Source: Paenibacillus humicus NBRC 102415 (lineage in GTDB: Bacteria > Bacillota > Bacilli > Paenibacillales > Paenibacillaceae). Taken from it: a stretch of 64,000 nucleotides of DNA. The DNA is taken from positions 1 to 64,000 of the forward strand of contig NZ_BIMD01000027.1 in the NCBI RefSeq assembly GCF_004000905.1. Reading direction: 5' to 3'. Both the position numbers and the translations under genes were made by a program. The notes beneath the pieces are model-generated. The model was not told the DNA's origin, did no database searches, and saw only the letters and a list, made by a program, of their open reading frames with translations. Positions 1 through 8,420 of the stretch are shown in pieces (position 1 is the stretch's first letter; each line of letters begins with the position of its first letter).

Positions 1-1
1 G

Positions 2-772
2 CAAGCCGTTCGGCTGCCCCGCGTCCCGGCGGCGAGCTTGCAGGCCGATTTCCGAAGCGCTCCAGGCATGAAGCATTGGGGCCGGGTGCTGGGAATGGCC
101 GAAGAAACCGCTGCGGCAGCCGCTGCGGCAGCCGACGGGGGCTTCCCCCTCATACTCGGCGGCGACCACAGCATCGCCATCGGGACCATAGCCGGCCTAG
201 CCTCCCGCCGACAGAGGCTGGGCGTCCTGTGGATCGACGCCCATTCCGATCTCAATACCCCTTACACCACTCCGTCCGGCAATCTTCACGGCATGTCGCT
301 CGCGGCCTGCCTCGGCTTCGGAGATCCGCACCTGGCTGCCGTCGGGGGCTATTCCCCGAAGCTTCAGCCGGAGCGCATCGCGCTGGTCGGAGCCCGTTCC
401 CTAGACAAGGGGGAGCGGGAAATCATCGGCCGGCTCGGCATCGCCTGCTTCACCATGCACGACATCGACCGCAGGGGCATGGCCGACGTCATGAAGGAGG
501 CGATCGCGATCGTCTCGAACGGATCGGACGGCGTCCATCTCAGCTTCGACATCGACAGCGTCGATCCCGGAGAGGCGCCAGGCACCGGCACGCCGGTGCG
601 CGGCGGGCTGTCTTACCGCGAAGCCCATTTGGCCATGGAGCTGCTGCATGAAGCCGGCATTCTCACCTCGGCGGAGCTGGTCGAGGTCAACCCGCGGCTC
701 GACAGCGGGAACCGGACGGCCCGCCTGGCGGTCGAGCTGCTGGCTTCCCTTTTCGGAGAGAAGATCCTCTAG
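2..772 (+). CDS. rocF: Arginase, 5' end cut by window edge
   Basis: Hydrolyses L-arginine to ornithine and urea in the cytoplasm, using a binuclear manganese centre. The frame is open from position 2, so the true start lies left of the window; roughly 40-45 residues are missing compared with the usual 295-300. Counting from the TTG at 38, the family motifs are GGDHS (41-45), DAHSD (67-71), NLHGM (82-86) and SFDIDSVDP (169-177). NLHGM and the later TPVRGG favour arginase over agmatinase or formimidoylglutamase. It runs convergently into the RNase J gene with only 10 bases between the stop codons, and no terminator is visible there. Confidence 0.9.
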   Translation, partial: QAVRLPRVPAASLQADFRSAPGMKHWGRVLGMAEETAAAAAAAADGGFPLILGGDHSIAIGTIAGLASRRQRLGVLWIDAHSDLNTPYTTPSGNLHGMSLAACLGFGDPHLAAVGGYSPKLQPERIALVGARSLDKGEREIIGRLGIACFTMHDIDRRGMADVMKEAIAIVSNGSDGVHLSFDIDSVDPGEAPGTGTPVRGGLSYREAHLAMELLHEAGILTSAELVEVNPRLDSGNRTARLAVELLASLFGEKIL

Positions 773-782
773 CAGGCCGGCT

Positions 783-2513
783 CTATACCTCGATGACGAT
801 CGGCAGAATCATCGGCCTTCTTCTCGTCCGGGCGTAAATATAGCGGGCCAGATCGTCCTTGAGCGAACGCTTGACGAGATTCCACCGGCCCGGCTGTTCT
901 TCTTCCAAGCCTTGCACCGTCTTCAGCACGAGCTCCTGGATGCCGGCCATCAGCTCCTCGTTGTCCCGGACGTACACGAAGCCGCGGGAGATGATTTCCG
1001 GCTTCGCCAGCATGCGCCCGTCGTACTCGCTCAGCGTCACCACGACGACAAGCATGCCGTCGCCGGACAGCTGCCTGCGGTCCCGCAGCACGATCTTGCC
1101 CACATCCCGTCCGAGGCCGTCGACCAGGCTGCTTCCGGCCGGAATCGATTTCCCCTTGCGCGCCTCGCCGTCTGCCAGCTCTACCGTATCGCCGTTGTTC
1201 AGGATGAAGACGCGCTCCTGCGGAATGCCGACCGCTTCCGCTAGCAAGCGATGCTGATGCAGCATCCGGAACTCTCCGTGGACCGGAATGAGATATCGCG
1301 GCTTCATCAAGGTCAGCATGAGCTTCAGCTCCTCCTGGCTGCCATGTCCAGACACATGCATGCCGGTCGCGCTTCCCGCTCCGTAAATGACGCTCGCCCC
1401 GATCTGGTACAGATGGTCGATGATCCGGGAGACGCTCCGCTCGTTGCCCGGAATCGCGCCGGCCGCAATGATCACGGTGTCCCCCGGAGCTATGGCCATC
1501 TGGCGGTGGCTCCCTGCGGCCAGCCTGGCAAGCGCCGCCATCGGCTCTCCCTGGCTGCCGGTGCACAGCACGGCAATCCGCTCCGGCGGATGATCCCCGG
1601 CTTCGCCAGCGTCGATGATCAGCTCCTCCGGCACGTTCAAGTACCCGAGAGAAGACGCGACATCCACTACATTCACCATGCTTCTCCCGAGCAGCACCAG
1701 CTTGCGGCCTGTCGCTGCCGAGGCGTCGACGACCTGCTGCACCCGGTTGACGTTGGAGGCGAAGGTGGACAGGAACACTCTCTGCTTCGCCTTGGAGAAG
1801 GCATCCAGAATATGGCCTCCGACTACCCTCTCCGAAGGCGTAAAGCCCGGCCGTTCGGCGTTGGTGCTCTCGGAGAGGAGCAGCTGGACTCCCTTGCTGC
1901 CGATGTCGGCCATCCGGTGCAGATCGGGATAGGGACCGCTGACCGGAGACATGTCGAACTTGAAATCCCCCGTATGCACGATCGTTCCCTGAGGGGTGTC
2001 AAAAACGATGCCCAGACAGTCCGGGATGCTGTGGCTGATCGTGAAAAAAGCCGTCCTGAAACAGCTGCCCAGCTCGACGGCCGAGTCTGCGTCAATGATA
2101 TGAAGCTGCGCTCCGCCCATCAGGCCATGCTCCTTGAGCTTGATCTCGATCAGCCCCATCGTCAGCCTCGTCGCGTACACCGGCACAGGCAGCTGCTTCA
2201 ATAAATAGGGGATGCCTCCGATATGGTCTTCATGTCCGTGCGTCACAAGAAGCGCCCGCACCTGGTCCTTGCGCTCGAGCAAATAGGACAGATCCGGCAC
2301 GATCAGATCGACGCCGGGCTGGCTTTCGTCCGGAAACTTGGAGCCGCAGTCGATCAGGACGATATCGTCTCCGCACTGAAGCATGTACATGTTCTTGCCG
2401 ATTTCGTTGACGCCTCCGAGAGCTGCCGCGAGCAGGCCGGAAGGCCGTCCCTGCCCTCCTGCCTCTTCAATTTCCGACAAATGCCCGCGCCGTTCTTCCT
2501 TGACTCCATCCAT
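783..2513 (-). CDS. Ribonuclease J
   Basis: Metallo-beta-lactamase/beta-CASP ribonuclease with 5'-3' exo- and endonuclease activity in mRNA decay and rRNA maturation. The 576 residues carry the zinc motif HGHEDH (92-97), HTGDFKFD, CTGSQGEP, the VSGHGSQEE stretch and the C-terminal RRPMILP typical of RNase J. The frame stays open for 64 codons upstream, but the ATG at 2513 has GGAGG seven bases before it and places the protein at family length. Several stretches (NAERPGFTPSE, SGHGSQEELKLM) look closer to Bacillus RNase J2, yet the catalytic histidines that J2 lacks are present, so rnjA or rnjB cannot be assigned from sequence alone. Confidence 0.9.
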   Translation of the reverse strand: MDGVKEERRGHLSEIEEAGGQGRPSGLLAAALGGVNEIGKNMYMLQCGDDIVLIDCGSKFPDESQPGVDLIVPDLSYLLERKDQVRALLVTHGHEDHIGGIPYLLKQLPVPVYATRLTMGLIEIKLKEHGLMGGAQLHIIDADSAVELGSCFRTAFFTISHSIPDCLGIVFDTPQGTIVHTGDFKFDMSPVSGPYPDLHRMADIGSKGVQLLLSESTNAERPGFTPSERVVGGHILDAFSKAKQRVFLSTFASNVNRVQQVVDASAATGRKLVLLGRSMVNVVDVASSLGYLNVPEELIIDAGEAGDHPPERIAVLCTGSQGEPMAALARLAAGSHRQMAIAPGDTVIIAAGAIPGNERSVSRIIDHLYQIGASVIYGAGSATGMHVSGHGSQEELKLMLTLMKPRYLIPVHGEFRMLHQHRLLAEAVGIPQERVFILNNGDTVELADGEARKGKSIPAGSSLVDGLGRDVGKIVLRDRRQLSGDGMLVVVVTLSEYDGRMLAKPEIISRGFVYVRDNEELMAGIQELVLKTVQGLEEEQPGRWNLVKRSLKDDLARYIYARTRRRPMILPIVIEV

Positions 2514-2814
2514 TCCGATTCCTCCGATTCGCTTCCTGCCGATGATGATATTGGGATTCCCGATTGTGCCGGACGAAATGCGCTTGGACGGAAAAATGAA
2601 AAAGCTGTCTAATGGGGTCCCATGCACGGCGAGAATTGCGCCCCTTAAGAAGGACCCTTTGAATGAAGCAGCCCTCTTGGGTGTCGAATGTGTTGTATCG
2701 GACAAGGATGCCTGGGGGCATTCAGCTCCTATGCGAACGCAAAGGGCTTAGCTCATTTACCGCTTCAATGGGGTTTCAACCAACTAGCTGCAACATTATT
2801 GGGCTTGGTTCTGT

Positions 2815-2858
2815 TATATAGACAACAGTATATAGACAGCAAGTATATAGGCAGCAAG
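2815..2858. repeat. Three tandem 14-15 bp repeats
   Basis: Units TATATAGACAACAG, TATATAGACAGCAAG and TATATAGGCAGCAAG follow each other directly. They lie in an AT-rich 455-base gap (2514-2968) between the divergent RNase J gene and a small membrane-protein gene. Nothing else was recognised in the gap. The repeats could be a direct-repeat operator or slippage. Confidence 0.7.
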
Positions 2859-2968
2859 TAATATGAAAATACCTCATCGAATATGAAAACTGTGTTAGTT
2901 GATTCTTGCCTCTATTTAGTCCAAGCAACAAATAAGTCATTACGAATAGCGAAATCAGAGGTGTGAAG

Positions 2969-3325
2969 ATGTTATTTATGCTTATCTGTCTCATATTTAT
3001 TGCCATCTCAATATTTTCGATTGGAAGAGCCGGGCTTTCTAACCCATATTCGAAAGGTTTCGCCCTCGCTGTTGTTTTATCCATTGTAGCTGCTGGTTGT
3101 CTTGCTCAAAACTATACTCAAAGCCTAATTCCAGAAGCAAACGATGGAATTGGAAGTTCAAATCTAGTGGCGTACTCGATTATTGGTGAGGACGGCTGGT
3201 CTCAGGAGAAGTTTCGAGACATATTTGAGAAATCCATTTCTTTCACCCTCAGTTTAATTGCTGCATACCCTGTCGTTCTTATCGTGGAGTCAAAATTAAA
3301 AAAGAAAGTAACCTCGGGTGCTTAG
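2969..3325 (+). CDS. Small AT-rich membrane protein of unknown function
   Basis: Hypothetical protein of 118 residues, not recognised. Hydrophobic segments lie near residues 1-16, 32-46 and 94-110, so it is probably membrane-embedded, with a lysine-rich C-terminus. The ATG at 2969 is chosen because GAGGTG sits five bases upstream; an in-frame GTG at 2963 overlaps that site. Codon and base composition are far more AT-rich than the GC-rich neighbours, which suggests recent acquisition. It stands alone between divergent RNase J and a convergent pyrophosphohydrolase gene. Confidence 0.65.
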   Translation: MLFMLICLIFIAISIFSIGRAGLSNPYSKGFALAVVLSIVAAGCLAQNYTQSLIPEANDGIGSSNLVAYSIIGEDGWSQEKFRDIFEKSISFTLSLIAAYPVVLIVESKLKKKVTSGA

Positions 3326-3373
3326 CTCCCTTTTTTTGAGCATAAATCAACCCTTAAGTCTACCTAAGCCTGC

Positions 3374-3421
3374 TAAAAAAAACACCGGACCCTCTCCCTA
3401 AAAAGGAAGAGGATTCGGCGT
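3374..3421 (-). terminator. Terminator of the MazG-like gene
   Basis: On the minus strand an imperfect hairpin (CGCCGAATCCTCTTCC pairing with GGGAGAGGGTCCGGTG) is followed by a run of eight T. It lies about 40 bases after the stop of the minus-strand gene. Confidence 0.8.
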
Positions 3422-3461
3422 TTCTCGCTTCAACGGCTCCATGGGCCGGCCTAGGCTTCGG

Positions 3462-3986
3462 TTAGGCTTTCGCCGTTTCCTTCTGCCGTTCGATCTCTGC
3501 GATCAGCAGCGGCTCGGGCGCCTGCCAGCCAGCCGGCTTGGCGACCTTGCCCTGCTCGTTGTAGATCGGCTTTCCGTCCGGTCCGAGCTTGGCCATATTG
3601 GCGGCATGCACGATCTCGAACAGCCTCTCCGGCTCCACGCCCATCTCGACAAAAGTCCCCAGCGCGAAATACATCAAGTCGATCAGCGCATCGGCCTGAT
3701 CCTCAACCGTCTCCGCAGCCAAAAATTCGCCGATTTCCTCGGTCATCCACGATGCTCTCGCCAGCGCCCTTCCGCCTTGCCCCTGCAGAGAGGCTGCCTT
3801 CATCCGGCCCGCCAGCTCCTCGGTCGCCCGTCCGGCTTCGGCCGCGGCTTCCCCTTCTCCTCTGGAAGCCATCGTCGGAGCTTCCGCAACCGGAGCCCCG
3901 AAGGCGGCGTGGAATCGCCTCACCTGCTCATATTGCTTGTCCATGTTTTCCGCAGCCCCTTCACAAATGAGTTCAACGTCATTCAT
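3462..3986 (-). CDS. MazG/PRA-PH-like nucleotide pyrophosphohydrolase
   Basis: Member of the all-alpha NTP pyrophosphohydrolase superfamily, probably hydrolysing an unidentified (d)NTP to NMP and pyrophosphate in house-cleaning. The fingerprint is WMTEEIGEF followed by EDQADALIDLMYFALG, the EExxE...ExxD metal-binding pattern; the N-terminal MDKQYEQVRRFHAAFG resembles the DR2231-like group. An alanine-rich, low-complexity stretch (about residues 33-70) interrupts the N-terminal helix region. Two starts are possible: the ATG at 3986 after GGTGG, or the internal ATG at 3944 where family similarity begins. Substrate is not predictable from sequence. Confidence 0.7.
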   Translation of the reverse strand: MNDVELICEGAAENMDKQYEQVRRFHAAFGAPVAEAPTMASRGEGEAAAEAGRATEELAGRMKAASLQGQGGRALARASWMTEEIGEFLAAETVEDQADALIDLMYFALGTFVEMGVEPERLFEIVHAANMAKLGPDGKPIYNEQGKVAKPAGWQAPEPLLIAEIERQKETAKA

Positions 3987-4006
3987 TGTACCACCGCGGC
4001 AAACAC

Positions 4007-4154
4007 ATGAGAAAGGCCGCGGCGGCTTCCAGCCTGGCTGCCGCAGTCGGTCTTTATGTTTATTAGCGCCTTGGCGGCAGGCATGTCCTCCGTCCCCACC
4101 ATTGACCGAGAAATCGCTCCGGCTCCTTCCGCAGCGGCGCCTGCTGCAGCTTGA
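4007..4154 (+). pseudogene. Possible frameshifted short membrane peptide
   Basis: An ATG at 4007 opens MRKAAAASSLAAAVGLYV and stops at 4064. Shifting frame by one base at about 4053 continues with a hydrophobic, then Pro/Ala-rich stretch ending at 4154. A bidirectional terminator follows 14 bases later. Together this would make a coherent peptide of about 48 residues with one membrane helix. No ribosome binding site is visible and GC-rich DNA gives such frames by chance, so this is weak. The rest of the 458-base gap 3987-4445 holds two terminators and nothing else recognised. Confidence 0.2.
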
Positions 4155-4160
4155 ATGCTA

Positions 4161-4208
4161 CAAAAAAATAAAAGAGTCCGCTCGAAACCAGCGGACTCTT
4201 TTATTTTT
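4161..4208. terminator. Bidirectional terminator
   Basis: Perfect 15-bp stem ATAAAAGAGTCCGCT/AGCGGACTCTTTTAT (4168-4182 with 4190-4204) with an A run on the left and T run on the right, so it can stop transcription on either strand. Confidence 0.85.
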
Positions 4209-4290
4209 GCGGCTCGTCTTGCGGCAAAACCATATGTCTTCCCATGACCGTCTGCAAGAAGAATTTCTTCTCGAAGGGCGGCAATCATGA

Positions 4291-4324
4291 ACAAAAAAAT
4301 CGGGCGCCCCTTGCGGGGCGCCCT
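4291..4324 (-). terminator. Terminator downstream of the membrane-protein gene
   Basis: Hairpin GGGCGCCCC/GGGGCGCCC with a TTGC loop (4302-4323); on the minus strand it is followed by a T run (4293-4299). It probably ends the transcript of the gene that stops at 4446. Confidence 0.75.
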
Positions 4325-4445
4325 TATCATGGGAGAGGAGAAACCGGACGAAGAGCTTATGGGGAAACGTAAGCCTTCTCCGCGGTGTCTACGGCATCTC
4401 TCGACGCCGATATCCTCATGATGCCCGGTTCCCGGACATTTATAC

Positions 4446-5333
4446 CTAATCGCCTACGAAATTCTGGACCAGCCGCTCTTCGAAAGAGCCGCCTTCCTCG
4501 CCCTGCCATGGCTCCTTCTGTTCGGCGGCGGCGAGCAGGACCGAGCACTCCCGGAGCAGCCTCGACAGCAGAACGGCCGCCGCAGCAAGCGCCCCATCCA
4601 CGAATGCCAGCACGGCAAATGGATGATCCGCGAGCGACATGTAGCCCATCATGCCCCCCATCAGTCCGCCCATAAGCCCGGCAAGAGCTCCTTCAAGAGA
4701 AGGCAAGACTCCGTGGGGGCTGCCCGCCATATAGCCGGCTGCAGCGCAGGCCGCCGCTGCGGCCATCGCAGAGAGCGAAAAGCTGGCCGTGACGAGAGTC
4801 AGCAGAGTCCCGCCCGTCAGCCCCGCCGCCATCGCGAGCGTCATGCAGGCCATCATGAGATGCATGCGCGGCGCGCTCCTCATCCATCGAATTCGAAGCG
4901 TATAGTAGAAGACGGCTATACCAGCCGCCAGCAAGGACACTACTTTGGCAGCCGCATATCCAAACGTCTCCGCCCCGCCAGCCGGTTTACCGTGGTCCAT
5001 CCCTTGCATGCCGGTCACGGCAGCGGCCGCCTCCCCATCAGCTCCCGCCAGCTCCGAATTTCCTGCATCGCCGTAATCTCCTGGCAGCTCGGCCGCTCCT
5101 GTATGTCCAGCATCTGCCGCTTCCCCTGATTGCTTTTGAACCTCTCTGCCCGCTCTCTCCGAAACATTCGGCAAAGGATTTGAGAGGAAAGATATCCCTG
5201 CCGTCATCCCCCGCTCATCCGCCCCCATGAGCGGCCTGCCTGCGGCGGCAGCAGCCGGCTCGGCCGCACCTGCGCGCAAAGCCAAAACAATCATCAGCAC
5301 CATCAGCGCCATCCCGATTCTCAGCTTGCCCAT
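4446..5333 (-). CDS. Membrane protein of unknown function with glycine-zipper helix
   Basis: 295 residues, family not recognised. A signal-peptide-like or anchoring N-terminus (residues 1-24) is followed by a Gly/Ala/Glu-rich extracellular-type stretch to about 118 and then about five hydrophobic helices. One contains the repeat GLMGGLMGGMMGYM, a glycine-zipper packing pattern, and a charged C-terminus ends the protein. The Met/His motif GMQGMDHG just before the first helix might bind metal, but this is only suggestive. The start is supported by GGAGGAGG upstream of the ATG. It is divergent from the NucA/NucB gene with a 191-base gap. Confidence 0.6.
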   Translation of the reverse strand: MGKLRIGMALMVLMIVLALRAGAAEPAAAAAGRPLMGADERGMTAGISFLSNPLPNVSERAGREVQKQSGEAADAGHTGAAELPGDYGDAGNSELAGADGEAAAAVTGMQGMDHGKPAGGAETFGYAAAKVVSLLAAGIAVFYYTLRIRWMRSAPRMHLMMACMTLAMAAGLTGGTLLTLVTASFSLSAMAAAAACAAAGYMAGSPHGVLPSLEGALAGLMGGLMGGMMGYMSLADHPFAVLAFVDGALAAAAVLLSRLLRECSVLLAAAEQKEPWQGEEGGSFEERLVQNFVGD

Positions 5334-5524
5334 GCCTCCTCCTCCAAGCGGAACCGCATCTGCCCTAAAGGCCGTTTCTACAGTTTATAGAAGCTTGGAG
5401 CCGCTTAGACTAGCCCTTTCGGGCCTGCTTGTGACAATTCAAGTCTTTTTTTCCTCCTCCGCGCTGGTATACTTTTCTAGTACATACTTGCGGCGAAGCC
5501 ACGGAAAGGAACAGGATCGACAAC

Positions 5525-5956
5525 ATGAAGAAACTTTTGCCGTTATGGAGCCTGGCCCTGCTGCTCCTGCTGGCTGCCTTCGCAGGCGGCTGCAGCATAC
5601 AATGGGAGCAGACGCCCTCCGCTCCTGCGGGCCACGACGTCACGATCTATTTTCCGTCCGACCGCTACCCGGAGACGGCGGAGCATATCCGCAGCGCCGT
5701 CTCCAAAGGCGCCTCCTCCATCTGCACGATTGAAAGGGAAGGAGCGGAGGAGAACCGCAAGCTGTCGCTCAAAGGCGTTCCGACCAAAAAGAAATACGAC
5801 CGGGACGAATGGCCGATGGCGATGTGCCGAGAAGGAGGCAGCGGCGCCGATGTCGCTTACGTCAAATCCTCCGACAACAGGGGCGCCGGCTCGTGGATCG
5901 GCAACCAGCTGAGCGACTATCCGGACGGGACGAGAGTCCGCATAGTCGTCCGCTGA
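5525..5956 (+). CDS. NucA/NucB-family DNase lipoprotein
   Basis: Probable sporulation/competence-type extracellular DNase of the NucA/NucB family. Residues 1-23 form a lipoprotein signal with lipobox AGGC, so the mature enzyme should be tethered to the outer face of the membrane; Bacillus NucB is released instead. The catalytic core shows YDRDEWPMAMC (residues about 85-95), GGSGADVAYV and SDNRGAGSWIG, which match the conserved NucB stretches. Length of 143 residues is normal for the family. It is a single gene closed by a strong terminator. Confidence 0.85.
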   Translation: MKKLLPLWSLALLLLLAAFAGGCSIQWEQTPSAPAGHDVTIYFPSDRYPETAEHIRSAVSKGASSICTIEREGAEENRKLSLKGVPTKKKYDRDEWPMAMCREGGSGADVAYVKSSDNRGAGSWIGNQLSDYPDGTRVRIVVR

Positions 5957-5974
5957 GGGCCGGCCCTGTCGCAC

Positions 5975-6021
5975 AAAAAAAAGCGTTCCGCCCTGTCGCA
6001 CAGGTGCGGAACGCTTTTTTT
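5975..6021. terminator. Bidirectional terminator between nuclease and ABC transporter
   Basis: A-run plus GCGTTCCGC (5983-5991) pairs with GCGGAACGC plus T-run (6006-6021). It serves both the plus-strand nuclease gene and the convergent minus-strand transporter operon. Confidence 0.9.
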
Positions 6022-6025
6022 CACC

Positions 6026-6754
6026 CTACAATACCTTGTCCAGGAAGCTGATCGTACGCTCATGCTTCGGACTGCCGAACACCTGCTCCGGCGAGCCCTC
6101 CTCCACGATATAACCGCCGTCCATGAAGATGACGCGGTCGGCCACCTCGCGGGCGAAGCCCATCTCGTGGGTGACGATGACCATCGTCATGCCTTCGCGG
6201 GCCAGATCCTTCATGACGCCGAGCACCTCGCCGACCATTTCCGGATCGAGAGCCGAGGTCGGCTCGTCGAACAGCATGATGTCGGGGTTCATCGCCAGCG
6301 CGCGGGCGATCGCGACGCGCTGCTTCTGCCCGCCGGACAGCGAGGCCGGATAGGCATCCGCCTTGTCCGCCAGTCCGACCCGGTCGAGCAGCTTCAGGGC
6401 AGCGGCCCTGGCTTCCTCCGTCTTCAGCTTGTTCAGCTCCACGGGAGCGAACATGATGTTTTTGAGCACCGTCATATTGGGGAACAGGTTGAAATGCTGG
6501 AACACCATGCCGATGTTCTCGCGAACCTTGTTGATGTCCGTGCGGCGGTCGTTGATGTCCATCTCGTCCACGATGACCGTGCCTTCCGTAATGTCCTCCA
6601 GCCGGTTCAGGCAGCGCAGCAAGGTGCTCTTGCCGGAGCCGGAAGGTCCGATGACGCAGACGACCTCGCCTTCCTGGACCTTCAGGTCGATGCCTTTGAG
6701 GACATGGTTCGTGCCGAAGCTCTTTTTAAGTCCGGTGACGCTGATTTTACCCAT
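6026..6754 (-). CDS. Polar amino-acid ABC transporter ATPase
   Basis: ATP-binding subunit of a GlnQ/ArtP-type importer acting at the cytoplasmic face of the membrane. Walker [10 protein letters not shown] (36-44), Q-loop [10 protein letters not shown], signature LSGGQKQR (139-146), Walker B IMLFDEP followed by TSALDPE, and the switch histidine in VIVTHEM are all present. The ATG at 6754 is preferred over the longer frame start at 6784 because AAGGAAG precedes it and GlnQ proteins begin at this point. It overlaps the 3' end of the binding-protein/permease gene by 8 bases, so the two are translationally coupled. Confidence 0.93.
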   Translation of the reverse strand: MGKISVTGLKKSFGTNHVLKGIDLKVQEGEVVCVIGPSGSGKSTLLRCLNRLEDITEGTVIVDEMDINDRRTDINKVRENIGMVFQHFNLFPNMTVLKNIMFAPVELNKLKTEEARAAALKLLDRVGLADKADAYPASLSGGQKQRVAIARALAMNPDIMLFDEPTSALDPEMVGEVLGVMKDLAREGMTMVIVTHEMGFAREVADRVIFMDGGYIVEEGSPEQVFGSPKHERTISFLDKVL

Positions 6755-8183
6755 TCTTGATCTTCCTTTCCATCCCGTCGGCAATCTTCGTCAGCACCGT
6801 GATGACGATGAGGTACATGACCGCTACCGTCGCCCAGATGTTGAACGACTCGAACGTGCGGGCGATGATGATCTTGCCCGACTGGGTCAGCTCCACGAGT
6901 CCGATGACGGACAGGATCGACGTATCCTTGAGCGTGATGACCATCTGGTTGATGAAGGATGGAATCATGACCTTCACCGCCTGCGGAATGACGATTTTGA
7001 TCATCGACTTGCGGTAGGACAAGCCCAGCGAGCGCGCCGCTTCCATCTGGCCGCGGTCGATGGACTGGATGCCGCCGCGGATGATCTCCGTCATATACGC
7101 GCCGGCGTTGAGCGAGAGCGTCAGGACGGCCGCCAGGAAGAGCGGCATCTTGAAGTCGAGCGCCTGCGGAATGCCGAAATAAATGAAGAATGCCAGCACG
7201 ATCAGCGGTATGCCGCGGAAGACGTCCACGAATACCGTGGCGATGCCGCGCAGCCAGCGATTGCGGCCGACCTTCATGAAGCCGAAGATCAGACCCAGAA
7301 TGAAGGCGAAGAAGAGCGATACGATTGTGTACAGCAGCGTTTTGCCGAGTCCCTTGAGCAGCGCCGGCAGCGATTCGGCGACGAGCGCCCAGCCGGTCTT
7401 GTTCGCAGAAGCTACGAGGTATTTTTCTTTGATTTCTTTCAGCTTGCCGTTTTGCTCCAGGTTCGCAAAGCCTTGGTTGAACTTTTCCAGCAGCTCGGCG
7501 TTTTGGCCCTTCCCTACCGCAAAACCATAGGAAGCCCCTTCGGTCCGCTCACCGACCGTTTTCAGGCCGTTGTTCTGCTTGACTCCATACTCGAGCACGG
7601 GGTAATCGTCGAAGCAAGCGGCCGAGTTGCCCCCCTTGACCTCGTCGTACATCTGGGCGGAGTCATCGAACGGCACGAGCGTGAAGCCGTATCGGGCGCT
7701 GATGGATTCCGCATACGAATATCCTTCCGTACCGGTTTTGACCGCTACCCGCTTGCCCTTGAGATCCTCATAGCCTTTGATGGAGTCGTTGTCGGCCTTG
7801 ACCGCCATGATCACCCCGGATGTGAAGTACGGAGTGGAAAAGTCGAACTTCGCCTTGCGCTCGTCGGTGATGCTCATGCCGGCGATGACGCCGTCCACCT
7901 GCTTCGCCTCCAGCGCCTGTACGGCTGCGTTAAAGCCGAGCGGCTTGATGTTGACCTTGAAGTTCTGGTCCTCCGCGATCGCCCGGATCAGATCCATATC
8001 GATGCCGACATACTGGCCGTTGGCATCCTGGAACTCGAACGGAGCGAACGTGACATCCGTGGCGATGTCATACGTTTTGACGGCCTGCTCGGCCGCCGAA
8101 GCCGGCTGGGCGTACCCGGCCATTCCCGCCGCCGCAAACAGCACAACTGCCATTGTAAACCATAAAGCGCGCAATGATTTCAT
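6747..8183 (-). CDS. Fused amino-acid binding protein and permease
   Basis: One 478-residue polypeptide combines the solute-binding and membrane parts of a polar amino-acid importer. Residues 1-31 form a signal peptide ending ASAAE; about 35-245 form a SBP_bac_3 domain with [20 protein letters not shown]. From about 255 a HisM/GlnP-type permease domain follows, with the EAA-loop motif [21 protein letters not shown]. The two domains are joined in frame with no intervening stop. The ATG at 8183 follows GGAGGTC. Fusions of this type are known in Firmicutes. Specificity (glutamine, arginine or cystine) is not decided by sequence alone. Confidence 0.92.
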   Translation of the reverse strand: MKSLRALWFTMAVVLFAAAGMAGYAQPASAAEQAVKTYDIATDVTFAPFEFQDANGQYVGIDMDLIRAIAEDQNFKVNIKPLGFNAAVQALEAKQVDGVIAGMSITDERKAKFDFSTPYFTSGVIMAVKADNDSIKGYEDLKGKRVAVKTGTEGYSYAESISARYGFTLVPFDDSAQMYDEVKGGNSAACFDDYPVLEYGVKQNNGLKTVGERTEGASYGFAVGKGQNAELLEKFNQGFANLEQNGKLKEIKEKYLVASANKTGWALVAESLPALLKGLGKTLLYTIVSLFFAFILGLIFGFMKVGRNRWLRGIATVFVDVFRGIPLIVLAFFIYFGIPQALDFKMPLFLAAVLTLSLNAGAYMTEIIRGGIQSIDRGQMEAARSLGLSYRKSMIKIVIPQAVKVMIPSFINQMVITLKDTSILSVIGLVELTQSGKIIIARTFESFNIWATVAVMYLIVITVLTKIADGMERKIKNG

Positions 8184-8316
8184 ACAGACCTCCGCATTCT
8201 TTTTCAAACCGTACAAATGCTTATAAACGAATCCCCCACGATTTACGCATTCGGCGGGGATTTTTCATTGTACCAAATTTCGATGCCGTTTGCGAAAGGC
8301 CTCTGGATTAGCATGC

Positions 8317-8346
8317 CAAAAAGCCCCGGCGGAATACCGGGGCCAG
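8317..8346 (-). terminator. Terminator of the stalk-domain glycosidase gene
   Basis: Hairpin GCCCCGG/CCGGGGC (8323-8329 with 8337-8343) followed on the minus strand by five T. Confidence 0.7.
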
Positions 8347-8420
8347 CTTCATTCCGTTCCAGCGATTCAAAGGCTCTTTATCGCCTAGCGGAGCTGCGGG
8401 GGGATGTCATCCGCCTGCAA

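Noticed and set aside
648-2612. Long plus-strand frames opposite RNase J
   Set aside because: They are antisense shadows of a clear RNase J gene; GC-rich third positions keep such frames open.
2776-3084. 102-residue minus-strand frame over the small membrane-protein gene
   Set aside because: No ribosome binding site and it covers the tandem repeats; the plus-strand frame has a better start and coherent helices.
3983-4330. 115-residue minus-strand frame between pyrophosphohydrolase and terminators
   Set aside because: It runs through two rho-independent terminator hairpins and has no recognised domain.
6363-8165. 600-residue plus-strand frame opposite the amino-acid transporter
   Set aside because: Antisense shadow of the fused binding protein/permease and ATPase genes.
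8217-8280. AATCCCC/GGGGATT hairpin with T run near the transporter start
   Set aside because: The loop is about 18 bases and it faces away from any gene that would need it; too weak to call a terminator.
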